From NCBI RefSeq assembly GCF_000770675.1, contig NZ_AVBG01000015.1, forward strand, positions 17,283 through 81,282: 64,000 nucleotides of DNA, written 5' to 3'. The DNA comes from Pontibacillus chungwhensis BH030062. GTDB lineage: Bacteria; Bacillota; Bacilli; Bacillales; BH030062. The notes under the pieces are model-generated. The model was given only the letters and a program-made list of their open reading frames with translations. It was not told the origin of the DNA and did not search any database. Positions 1 through 7,547 of the stretch are shown here, piece after piece; within the stretch, counting starts at the first letter, position 1; every line of letters starts with the position of its first letter. The translations under genes were made by a program, and so were the position numbers.

Positions 1-1255
1 TAGGGATGGCCATAATCGATTGGTAAGGACTGTAGAAAGAAGGGTTCTTTACTGAGAAGTCTCCTATAAATAACGCATCCCTTTGTTCACCGATTGAAGA
101 CGTGATGTATTGAAGCAACCTCTCTGCTCCATCTTGAGAGAAGAAGGATGAGCTCTCTTGCAGAACCTGATAATCTTCAACATTTCCGCCTTGAAACAGA
201 AGTACACCTACTTCTTCGGCATGAAAAGAGTGAAGAATTTGATTAGACAGAAACGAGATGGTATCTGATAATCTCAAATTAGAATTTAACTTATGGGTTG
301 TTTCATTAATTAACTGCAAGTCTGAAATTAATCGTTTAGATTGTTGATATAATCGCGCATTCTCAAGTGCATTCCCCGCAGTATTTGCCAGTAGCGTTAT
401 GAAGTTAATATCCTCGTTAACAAACTGAACGGTTTTTGGAGCCACAACTTGTAATACTCCGTAGACACCTTGCTTCCCTTTAAGTGGAGCATAAAAGCAT
501 GACTGTCGCTCATTCCACGATTCTTCAAACTGAAATTCTCCTGTTAAATAAGCTTGAGCACTAGGATTGTTAGAACCATCACTATCATACACAAGCTCCC
601 TAATCGGGAGATTGTGAGCACTTGAATAATCATGGGACAGTAACAGATAATAATCAAACACGGGATATAACTGACGTAAAGTATCAATGATTTCAGCAAG
701 GACATCGTCCATATTCATAGATGAATGAAACTTTGCGGTAACCCTGAATAAACGTTCATGCCGTTTCTCTTCATCTAATGATTGGTAATAGGACCTCATT
801 TTTAAATAAACGTTAGAGACTTCTTCTCCTACGATTTCTAAATCACGAAGCACCACATTTTCTTCTAAGTTATAGGAAACGCTTATATACCCATAAGCTT
901 CCTCATGATTAACCAACGGCATGAAGTAACGATAGCCTTGATCCAGATGCTCTCTCGCGATGATAGAAGTTCCCATGATCGTTTGGTTTTCGCATAGCCC
1001 CAACCAATCTTGGGAAGTAAGTTCTTCTTTTGCTGGATGATTATTGTTCCATGTGGAAGAAATCAACACAAATGCATCTTCAGCTTTGTTGTATATGTAT
1101 ATGCAGGCCTTTTGGGCTTTAATTGAATCCGTGATTATAGCCTCCAAATCTTCCACGAATTGTGACCAACCGCCTTGTTCATCCTTTGTCATCAAGTCAA
1201 AGAAATGTGCTTTTAACTGACTGCGAAATTGACTGTTTGCTTTATTAGAAATCAT
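1..1255 (-). CDS. dgcP: GAF-domain protein, probable diguanylate cyclase DgcP, 5' part only
   Basis: The frame is open for 418 codons from an ATG at 1255 to the window edge, so the C-terminal part is missing. A ribosome site AAGGTGAT lies 6 nt before the ATG. The translation reads as successive GAF-type sensory modules, roughly residues 20-160 and 185-330; the second ends in the typical exit helix AGNALENARLY, and another module begins after it. Known: in Bacillus the gene next to rpsD is dgcP (ytrP), whose GAF domains precede a GGDEF domain that makes c-di-GMP from GTP. The GGDEF part would lie outside the window, so cyclase activity is inferred from position and GAF content. An EAL-domain gene at 41.2 kb could provide the opposing activity. 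Confidence 0.75.
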   Translation of the reverse strand, partial: MISNKANSQFRSQLKAHFFDLMTKDEQGGWSQFVEDLEAIITDSIKAQKACIYIYNKAEDAFVLISSTWNNNHPAKEELTSQDWLGLCENQTIMGTSIIAREHLDQGYRYFMPLVNHEEAYGYISVSYNLEENVVLRDLEIVGEEVSNVYLKMRSYYQSLDEEKRHERLFRVTAKFHSSMNMDDVLAEIIDTLRQLYPVFDYYLLLSHDYSSAHNLPIRELVYDSDGSNNPSAQAYLTGEFQFEESWNERQSCFYAPLKGKQGVYGVLQVVAPKTVQFVNEDINFITLLANTAGNALENARLYQQSKRLISDLQLINETTHKLNSNLRLSDTISFLSNQILHSFHAEEVGVLLFQGGNVEDYQVLQESSSFFSQDGAERLLQYITSSIGEQRDALFIGDFSVKNPSFYSPYQSIMAIP

Positions 1256-1354
1256 CTATACATCACCTTATTTCAGTGGAGTTCTCTATAATAAGATTCT
1301 TTCTATCATTATACTTCTTATAGTCTTTTTTTCCTATTACTTTTCGGAACTTTT

Positions 1355-1966
1355 TCAATTTTTAACAATTTTAACCACAAAGTCCTCTAAAAGAACTACC
1401 CAGACGTTTTCCTGAGGTAACCTCTCCACTTCAAGCGGACGTTTAGTAAAAGTACTTGACCATTCGCTGCCATGATCATATTCAACTGTTGCTTGGAATG
1501 TATCCCCGACTTGAGTGACCTCTTTAATAGAAGGAGGACTTTCTTTGTATTTTGACGGACCGGTTGTTGAAGAACTTATTGGCTTCAGATCTCCACTCAA
1601 AAGAATCCATTCTCTTTCCCGCCTTATCCAAAGTTCCCCGCCTTTTGAATACCTAATCTCTTGAATCGGTTCATCAAGTTTCATATAGGCATTAGCAGTA
1701 AATGAATATGTTTGACGGTTTACGCTATAGACCACTAAGTAGGGTTGCTCTTCTTTCAACGTTGTCAAGGTAACTTCCACCCCATCTCCCACTTGTCGGG
1801 AAGCAAGAAGCGGAGACTGAGTTGCTAATGGTTGATTGATTTGTTCCATCCAATTATTTTGTACCATTAAAGCAAGCCCCACAGCCACGATCAATATGCA
1901 AATAATTACATAGCGAAGATATTGAGAGTGCTTCGTTTCTGCTTTATCATCTTCTTTAGACTTCAT
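1355..1966 (-). CDS. Hypothetical membrane-anchored protein
   Basis: 203 codons with a weak ribosome site (GTGAGG) before the ATG. The first 20 residues are charged (MKSKEDDKAETKH), followed by one hydrophobic segment at about residues 19-38 (YVIICILIVAVGLALMV). The remaining 165 residues should be extracytoplasmic, since the basic and charged N-terminus precedes the membrane span. No family motif is recognised. It lies between dgcP and rpsD, on the dgcP strand and 100 bp upstream of it, so the two could be cotranscribed. It could be a small sensor or cell-envelope protein, but the sequence gives no direct support for a function. Confidence 0.7.
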   Translation of the reverse strand: MKSKEDDKAETKHSQYLRYVIICILIVAVGLALMVQNNWMEQINQPLATQSPLLASRQVGDGVEVTLTTLKEEQPYLVVYSVNRQTYSFTANAYMKLDEPIQEIRYSKGGELWIRREREWILLSGDLKPISSSTTGPSKYKESPPSIKEVTQVGDTFQATVEYDHGSEWSSTFTKRPLEVERLPQENVWVVLLEDFVVKIVKN

Positions 1967-2060
1967 TCAATATAAACCTCACAAAAAAATTTTGCCTCAT
2001 TATATCATAACCTTATTCGTGAATACCTTATTTACTTCTAAACTTCTTAATTGAACGTGC

Positions 2061-2089
2061 TTGACTTATGACAGGATAAATTCTATAAT
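2061..2089 (+). promoter_or_regulatory. Sigma-A promoter of rpsD
   Basis: TTGACT at 2061-2066 and TATAAT at 2084-2089 with a 17-nt spacer. Transcription should start near 2096, leaving a 5' leader of about 188 nt before rpsD. Confidence 0.85.
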
Positions 2090-2095
2090 AGCGTT

Positions 2096-2283
2096 TGTGT
2101 AAAATAAAAGGCAGCTTAGGTGAACCACTGTTGTTATCATTTTGTTCCTCTTTCATTAAGAGGTGTATCGCGTAACTCTCGGCTGCTGGAGCGATGGTGC
2201 ATGAAAACAAAATGAGCTTCGAGAACGGGGCACTCCTGTTTTTATTTTATACAAAATAAAAATAGAAAAGGAGAGATCATCCA
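2096..2283 (+). promoter_or_regulatory. rpsD 5' leader, candidate S4 autoregulatory RNA
   Basis: The long untranslated leader contains a GC-rich middle part (about 2160-2240, including CTCTCGGCTGCTGGAGCGAT) and then an AT hairpin with a 10-bp perfect stem, TTTTTATTTT/AAAATAAAAA at about 2239-2263, just before the ribosome site AAGGAGAGA (2268-2276). Known: B. subtilis rpsD is repressed by its product S4, which binds the rpsD leader. That this leader acts the same way is inferred from its place and structure. Confidence 0.6.
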
Positions 2284-2886
2284 ATGGCACGTTACACAGA
2301 TTCCACTTGGAAAAAATCTCGTCGTTTAGGTATTTCTTTATCCGGTACTGGTAAAGAGTTAGAAAAACGCCCTTACGCTCCTGGCCAACACGGTCCTAAC
2401 CAGCGTAAAAAGCTTTCAGAATATGGTACACAGCTTCAAGAGAAGCAAAAACTTCGTTTCATGTTCGGAGTTAACGAACGTCAATTCCGTCGTTTATTCG
2501 AAGAAGCAGGTAACATGAAAGGTATCCACGGTGAAAACTTCTTAACACTTCTAGAGTCTCGCCTGGACAACATCGTTTACCGCTTAGGTCTTGCACGCAC
2601 TCGCGCGCAAGCTCGCCAACTAGTTAACCATGGTCACATTCTTGTAGATGGTGGACGCGTAAACATCCCATCTTACCGTGTGAAGCCTGGTCAAACAATC
2701 GCAGTTCGCGAAAAATCTGCTAACCTTGACGTAATCAAGGATGCAATCGAAGCAAACAACTTCGTACCTGAGTATGTATCATTCGATACAGAAAAGCTTG
2801 AAGGTTCTTATGTTCGCTTCCCTGAGCGTTCTGAAATGCCTTCTGAAATTAACGAAGCGCTTATCGTTGAGTTCTACTCTCGTTAA
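2284..2886 (+). CDS. rpsD: 30S ribosomal protein S4
   Basis: 200 residues, the normal length for a Firmicute S4. The protein starts [16 protein letters not shown] and has the S4 RNA-binding domain at about residues 90-155 ([16 protein letters not shown], then [12 protein letters not shown]). S4 is a primary 16S rRNA-binding protein that nucleates the 5' domain of the small subunit. A strong ribosome site precedes the ATG. It is a single-gene transcript, bounded by its own sigma-A promoter and by a strong terminator 13 nt after the stop. Codon choice is strongly biased (CGT for Arg, many AAC), as expected of a highly expressed gene. The structured leader suggests autogenous control. Confidence 0.98.
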   Translation: MARYTDSTWKKSRRLGISLSGTGKELEKRPYAPGQHGPNQRKKLSEYGTQLQEKQKLRFMFGVNERQFRRLFEEAGNMKGIHGENFLTLLESRLDNIVYRLGLARTRAQARQLVNHGHILVDGGRVNIPSYRVKPGQTIAVREKSANLDVIKDAIEANNFVPEYVSFDTEKLEGSYVRFPERSEMPSEINEALIVEFYSR

Positions 2887-2898
2887 TAGCTTCCTCGA

Positions 2899-2932
2899 AA
2901 CACCCATCCTTTCTGGATGGGTGTTTTTTTGT
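2899..2932 (+). terminator. Intrinsic terminator of rpsD
   Basis: An 11-bp stem AACACCCATCC/GGATGGGTGTT (2899-2909, 2915-2925) with a 5-nt loop, followed directly by a T run. Confidence 0.93.
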
Positions 2933-2998
2933 GATTTTGTTATCATCTATTTCCAATTCCTGATACACTAAGAATAGAAGCATAAAGGAGGGGATCAC

Positions 2999-3241
2999 GT
3001 GTATACCTTATATATCGCTATCGTCATTGGGATTTGCGTCCTGGCCTTTATTGGAACGCTCTTAGTGGGTAAAAATGTAAACAATTCTATTGAACAACGA
3101 GAAGTGGAGGGCGAATCTCCAGCAGCAGAGCTTCAGCGATCCCATAAATATGAAAAGAATTCTAGCATCAGAATTCTAACTATTATTTATTTGATCACCT
3201 TTATTCTGACCGCGATTGTTTCAGCGATCTTTATCTTCTAA
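2999..3241 (+). CDS. Small two-helix membrane protein
   Basis: 80 codons from a GTG start, preceded by a strong ribosome site AAAGGAGGGG about 6 nt upstream. Two hydrophobic segments, residues 3-22 and 57-79, flank a polar stretch of about 35 residues (EQREVEGESPAAELQRSHKY). This is a helical hairpin membrane protein with no recognisable catalytic motif. It stands alone between rpsD and the helicase gene and has a weak terminator after it. The good ribosome site and the clean two-span pattern support it as real. Function is unknown. Confidence 0.7.
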   Translation: MYTLYIAIVIGICVLAFIGTLLVGKNVNNSIEQREVEGESPAAELQRSHKYEKNSSIRILTIIYLITFILTAIVSAIFIF

Positions 3242-3269
3242 AAGATGCCTCGTTAGAGTCATCTTTTTT
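3240..3269 (+). terminator. Weak terminator-like hairpin
   Basis: An 8-bp stem AAAAGATG/CATCTTTT (3240-3247, 3260-3267) starts within the stop codon of the small membrane protein gene and runs into six T residues. The stem is AT-rich and probably leaky. Confidence 0.5.
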
Positions 3270-3415
3270 AGTCTACCCCTTAGTCTATATCCCTCGAATA
3301 TTCAATGTTAAAATACTCAATACCTTATAAGATCTCGTATCAAAAAAATACCTACTATTCTCTTCTAAAACGGAAGGTATAGATATGATAAAAATGAAAA
3401 GAATCTGGTGATAAC

Positions 3416-5701
3416 ATGACAGAGTTAAGAACATCTATAAGAGGTTTAGTAGAATATGTCTATCGCTCCGGAAGTCTGGATCGACGTTTTAAAACAACAA
3501 CGGCCCTTACCGAAGGAACAAAAGCACATCAAATGGTGCAAAATGATTACAGTGAGCACGATCAAAAAGAAGTGCACCTGGCCTACACTCATATGACTGA
3601 ATCTGTACAGATCCACATAGAAGGACGCTGTGATGGATTACTCCACAAAGAGAATAAAATCACAATTGACGAAATTAAATCTACTTCTTCGTCTATCTTT
3701 GATATTGAGAAAGACTCGTATCCCGTTCACTGGGCCCAAGCGAAATGCTATGCATATATTTACGTTACTCAACAAGAACTAGGTGAAATTGATGTTCAAC
3801 TTACGTACGTTCATTTGCCATCATCTGAACGAAAACAGTTTATTAAATCGTTTAGCTCAGCTGAATTAACAAAGTGGTTTCACGCTATGATTGATCAGTA
3901 TATTCCCTACGCTAAACTAATGACTGAACATAGAATAAGCCGACAACAAAGCATCCAACAACTCGCTTTCCCTTACCCTGCTTTTCGAACTGGCCAGCGA
4001 AAGTTTGCCGGCGCTGTATATAAGACAATTACAGATCACAAAACCCTGTTCGCTCACGCTCCAACAGGAACAGGAAAAACCATCTCCACTCTATTCCCTA
4101 CTATTAAAGCAATTGGTGAAGGAAGGGCAGAACAATTTCTCTACTTAACAGCCAAGACGATTACGAGACAGGCTGCCGAAGAGGCGCTCTCACTTATGGA
4201 AGAGAAAGGGTTGCATTTCCATACCGTTACGGTAACCGCTAAAGACAAAATGTGTTTCACAAATGAAGGATGTCAGGTGGATTACTGTCCATTTGCTGAT
4301 GGATATTATGACCGGATCAATGACGCTCTGTTAGACTTATTGTCAAATGAGACCTTGATAACAAGAGATGTAATTGAACAATATGCACGAAAACATCGAG
4401 TCTGTCCTTTTGAATTCTCAATAGATGCCGCTTACCATGCTGATGCCATCATATGTGATTACAATTATGTATTTGATCCCAGAGTATCTTTCAAACGTTT
4501 ATGGAATGAAACAAAAAAGAAGACAACACTGCTTGTTGATGAAGCTCATAACCTTGTTGACAGGTCGCAATCTATGTATTCAGCGCTAATAATGAAATCA
4601 CCTTTCTTGCAACTTAAGCGTGAGTACAAATCAAAGAATCCCCATTTATACGAAGCTGCTCATCTTATCGATCAATCCTTGTTAGCACTAAAGAAATCAA
4701 TGGGCGACGACCAATACATAACAACGATGTCAGACATTCCTGAGGGTATTGTTGAGCGTGTCGAGCACTTTATTAATCTAGCTGAACTAGAGATCCCATA
4801 CGTAGAGAATACCGAATCTCTTTTAATTGAAACGTATTTTATGGCTTTAAGTTTTGTACGGATATCAAAACTCTATGATGCATCTTATGTCACCTACATA
4901 AGACGTTATAAAAGTGAAGTAGAGCTTAAACTCTTCTGTGTAGATCCCTCTTCTTTGCTACACAAAACAACAAAAGGCTATGGTGCAACGGTCTTCTTCT
5001 CTGCGACGTTCGCTCCATTTGATTACTACAAAGACATGCTTGGTTGGACAGAAGGAGACTACACTTTTTCAATCCCTTCACCATTTGATAGGCAAAATGT
5101 TGACATGTACATTCAACCTACATCCACCCGTTACCATGACCGAAATCAATCTGTAGGTTCAATTATTGGTACATTAATTGAGTTAATACAAGAGAAGCCA
5201 GGGAATTATCTGATCTTCTTCCCCTCTTACGTATATATGGAGCAGGTATATGCACGAATTCAAGAACTAGATCTTAAAGCTTCCGTGCTACTCCAAACGC
5301 CTCAAATGACTGAACAAGACCGAGAACAGTATTTAGCTGAATTCCATGAAGACCGTGAAGATTCATTAATCGGGTTCGCGGTATTAGGAGGGATTTTCTC
5401 AGAAGGGGTCGATTTAAGAGGAGACCGTTTAAACGGGGTTCTAGTAGTTAGTGTAGGATTACCGAAATTAAATGATGAACAAGACATTATGAAGCGTTAC
5501 TTCGATGAGCGAGGCAAGAATGGATTTGACTATGCTTATATGTACCCTGGCATGAATAAAGTTTTACAGGCAGCAGGAAGACTAGTTCGTACAGAGACTG
5601 ATTCAGGTACGATTGTACTTATTGACGACCGATTTATTCAGCAAAGGTATAAAAACTTACTTCCTTATCAACTTCAGCACTTTCGTATTAAAAGAGACTG
5701 A
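3416..5701 (+). CDS. XPD/DinG-type Fe-S helicase fused to an N-terminal PD-(D/E)XK nuclease
   Basis: 761 residues. The N-terminal 150 carry a Cas4/RecB-like nuclease signature: D73 in GRCDG, then D85-E86-I87-K88 in ITIDEIKST, the D...(D/E)xK spacing expected for metal-dependent nucleases. The helicase core follows: Walker A APTGTGKT (215-222), DEAH box (375-378) and motif VI QAAGRLVR near the end. Four cysteines (280, 286, 291, 330) between Walker A and DEAH match the 4Fe-4S cluster position of XPD/DinG 5'-3' helicases. Known: this family unwinds damaged, forked or R-loop DNA. Coupling to end cleavage is inferred from the fusion. It converges on tyrS through a shared terminator and sits at a place where B. 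subtilis has no such gene. Confidence 0.9.
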   Translation: MTELRTSIRGLVEYVYRSGSLDRRFKTTTALTEGTKAHQMVQNDYSEHDQKEVHLAYTHMTESVQIHIEGRCDGLLHKENKITIDEIKSTSSSIFDIEKDSYPVHWAQAKCYAYIYVTQQELGEIDVQLTYVHLPSSERKQFIKSFSSAELTKWFHAMIDQYIPYAKLMTEHRISRQQSIQQLAFPYPAFRTGQRKFAGAVYKTITDHKTLFAHAPTGTGKTISTLFPTIKAIGEGRAEQFLYLTAKTITRQAAEEALSLMEEKGLHFHTVTVTAKDKMCFTNEGCQVDYCPFADGYYDRINDALLDLLSNETLITRDVIEQYARKHRVCPFEFSIDAAYHADAIICDYNYVFDPRVSFKRLWNETKKKTTLLVDEAHNLVDRSQSMYSALIMKSPFLQLKREYKSKNPHLYEAAHLIDQSLLALKKSMGDDQYITTMSDIPEGIVERVEHFINLAELEIPYVENTESLLIETYFMALSFVRISKLYDASYVTYIRRYKSEVELKLFCVDPSSLLHKTTKGYGATVFFSATFAPFDYYKDMLGWTEGDYTFSIPSPFDRQNVDMYIQPTSTRYHDRNQSVGSIIGTLIELIQEKPGNYLIFFPSYVYMEQVYARIQELDLKASVLLQTPQMTEQDREQYLAEFHEDREDSLIGFAVLGGIFSEGVDLRGDRLNGVLVVSVGLPKLNDEQDIMKRYFDERGKNGFDYAYMYPGMNKVLQAAGRLVRTETDSGTIVLIDDRFIQQRYKNLLPYQLQHFRIKRD

Positions 5702-5744
5702 TGTAACCATGAACAGAGGGGGGATAGCTCAATTTATGTATAAA

Positions 5745-5782
5745 AAACCGCTTAGAGTCATTCAAACTCTAAGCGGCCTTTT
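5745..5782. terminator. Bidirectional terminator between helicase gene and tyrS
   Basis: A perfect 11-bp stem CCGCTTAGAGT/ACTCTAAGCGG (5748-5758, 5766-5776) has A-rich sequence on its left and T-rich sequence on its right, so it can stop transcription from both sides. Confidence 0.9.
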
Positions 5783-5797
5783 ATTTCTTCTATTTTA

Positions 5798-7069
5798 TTA
5801 TCCTTCAAAGCGTACCAAGAAGTATTTCTTCTTACCACGACGGATAATTGTAAACTTGCCATCGATGCGATCTTCAGCGTCCACTGTGTATTTCATATCT
5901 TGCTCACGTTCACCATTAATGTAAATCGCACCGTTCTGGATATCTTCACGAGCTTGACGTTTTGAAGAAGAGATCTTAGCTTCAACTAAAAGATCAATTA
6001 AACCTTTTTCTTCTTCCTCTAAGTTGTAAGTAGGAACGTCTTTAAAGCCTTGTTCAATTTCATCACCCGTTAGCTGTTTGAGATCTCCGCTAAAGAGCGC
6101 TTCTGATATCTTTTCAGCTTGTTCCAAAGCTTTCTCGTCATGAACCATCTTCGTCATTTCTTCTGCTAATCTGCGCTGAGCAACACGCTTCTCAGGCTGT
6201 GTTTCTACTTCTTTAGCCAGTTCACCAATTTCGTCTAAGCTTAAGAATGTAAAGTAATGAAGGAAATTCACAACATCCCGATCGTCTGTGTTAATCCAGA
6301 ACTGGTAGAATTCGTATGGCGTAGTCTTTTCAGGGTCTAACCAAATCGCCCCACCAGCTGTTTTACCAAACTTACTTCCATCGGCTTTCGTAATTAATGG
6401 GACCGTTAGACCGAATGCTTTGGCTTCTTCTCCTTCAGTCGAGTTCTTACGAATAAGCTCAAGCCCAGCCGTAATATTCCCCCATTGGTCACTTCCGCCA
6501 ATTTGTAGAGTACAGTTCTCTTTACGGAATAAGTTTAAGAAGTCATAAGACTGCAAGATCATGTAGCTAAATTCTGTAAACGAAATCCCATTTTCAATGC
6601 GGGACTCAACAGAATCCTTTGCCAACATGTAATTAATACCAAAGTGCTTCCCTACATCTCGCAAGAATTCAATCATCGTCATTTGGTTCAGCCAGTCTAA
6701 GTTGTTACGGGCTACAGCTGCATTTTCACCTTCATCAAAGTTTAAGATCTTAGCGAGTTGACCTGCTAGCTGTTCACTGTAGTGACGAACCGTATTCTCA
6801 TCGTTAAGCTGGCGCTCTGTAGAACGACCACTTGGGTCACCAATCATACCAGTACCTCCGCCAACTAAAGCGATTGGACGGTGTCCAGCTTGCTGAAATC
6901 TCTTAAGAATTAAAACAGGTAACAAATGACCTATATGAAGACTATCCCCAGTAGGGTCGAAACCACAGTAAAGGGTAACCTGTTCTGAAGCTAAATGCTT
7001 CTTTAAGCCTTCTTCATCTGTCATTTGATTAATTAATCCTCTTGCCTGTAAGTCTTGTAAAATATCCAC
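5798..7069 (-). CDS. tyrS: Tyrosyl-tRNA synthetase
   Basis: Charges tRNA-Tyr with tyrosine using ATP. I choose a GTG start at 7069 (VDILQDLQARGLI), since AGAGGAG lies 9 nt upstream and the homologues begin at this point; the frame stays open 13 codons further upstream. The class I motif HIGH is at residues 45-48 (DSLHIGHLLP) and the KMSKS equivalent is KFGKT in the loop after GLTVPLITKADG. The C-terminal 80 residues form an S4-type RNA-binding domain (SSKRQAREDIQNGAIYING). At 423 residues it has the usual length. Expression should depend on uncharged tRNA-Tyr through the T-box leader just upstream. Confidence 0.97.
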   Translation of the reverse strand: MDILQDLQARGLINQMTDEEGLKKHLASEQVTLYCGFDPTGDSLHIGHLLPVLILKRFQQAGHRPIALVGGGTGMIGDPSGRSTERQLNDENTVRHYSEQLAGQLAKILNFDEGENAAVARNNLDWLNQMTMIEFLRDVGKHFGINYMLAKDSVESRIENGISFTEFSYMILQSYDFLNLFRKENCTLQIGGSDQWGNITAGLELIRKNSTEGEEAKAFGLTVPLITKADGSKFGKTAGGAIWLDPEKTTPYEFYQFWINTDDRDVVNFLHYFTFLSLDEIGELAKEVETQPEKRVAQRRLAEEMTKMVHDEKALEQAEKISEALFSGDLKQLTGDEIEQGFKDVPTYNLEEEEKGLIDLLVEAKISSSKRQAREDIQNGAIYINGEREQDMKYTVDAEDRIDGKFTIIRRGKKKYFLVRFEG

Positions 7070-7180
7070 TGCGTACACTCCTCTTTTTCTCATATTAGGT
7101 AACGACATAAACGTAATGACGTACTGAAGGCGCCCTTTTCAGGTTATACTACGAACGACGTTGAACATTTAAAGAACACA

Positions 7181-7433
7181 AAAAACCCCGCCCCTAAAAA
7201 AGGGACGAGGCTCGCTCGCGGTACCACCCTTGTTGTAACCAGACAAACTGATTACCACTCAAGGAATTTATAACGGATTCACCCGTCTTCTGAAATCATC
7301 AGAAGAAAACTCCAGGACGTAATTCGTAATTTGCTCTGTACTGACTCACAGCGACCGTCAGCTTTCTGAAACAGGGAACAACTTACTACTTCAACCCTTC
7401 TCGGTTTACTATTCATTATCGTACGTGACTGTG
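7181..7433 (-). promoter_or_regulatory. T-box riboswitch leader of tyrS (tyrosine specific)
   Basis: The invariant T-box AGGGTGGTACCGCG is at 7217-7230 (minus strand). It is followed by a terminator, CCTCGTCCC then AGGGGCGGGG and a T run (7181-7212), whose 5' side can instead pair with the T-box to make the antiterminator. Upstream lies the long stem I region with an unpaired-type TAC in GAATTACG, a fitting tyrosine specifier. Uncharged tRNA-Tyr would stabilise the antiterminator and switch tyrS on. Confidence 0.93.
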
Positions 7434-7439
7434 TCATAA

Positions 7440-7468
7440 TTTATAGCATATATTTTTTTAAAAAGCAA
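7440..7468 (-). promoter_or_regulatory. Promoter of the T-box/tyrS transcript
   Basis: On the minus strand, TTGCTT (7463-7468) and TATAAA (7440-7445) are 17 nt apart. Transcription would start near 7433, just before the T-box leader. Confidence 0.7.
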
Positions 7469-7509
7469 CACACATTTCATGTTGAACCATGTCTCCTTAT
7501 GGTGCAATA

Positions 7510-7518
7510 TGGTATAAT
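7510..7518 (+). promoter_or_regulatory. Extended -10 promoter of the penicillin-binding protein gene
   Basis: TGGTATAAT is a perfect extended -10 element. No good -35 is present at 16-18 nt (TTGAAC is 25 nt away, too far), which is usual for TGn promoters. The mRNA leader would be only about 23 nt. Confidence 0.6.
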
Positions 7519-7547
7519 ATTGCGTGTATGAAATAGGAGGTCGTTAT

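Noticed and set aside
2028..2210. 60-codon minus frame opposite the rpsD leader
   Set aside because: It lies over a consensus promoter and structured leader on the other strand and has no codon bias or ribosome site.
3416..4000. Cas4 as identity of the N-terminal nuclease domain
   Set aside because: The domain is part of one long chain with an XPD-type helicase, lacks the Cas4 cysteine pattern and no other cas gene is near.
7482..7518. TTGAAC as -35 for the PBP promoter
   Set aside because: The gap to TATAAT is 25 nt; the extended -10 TGGTATAAT explains promoter function better.
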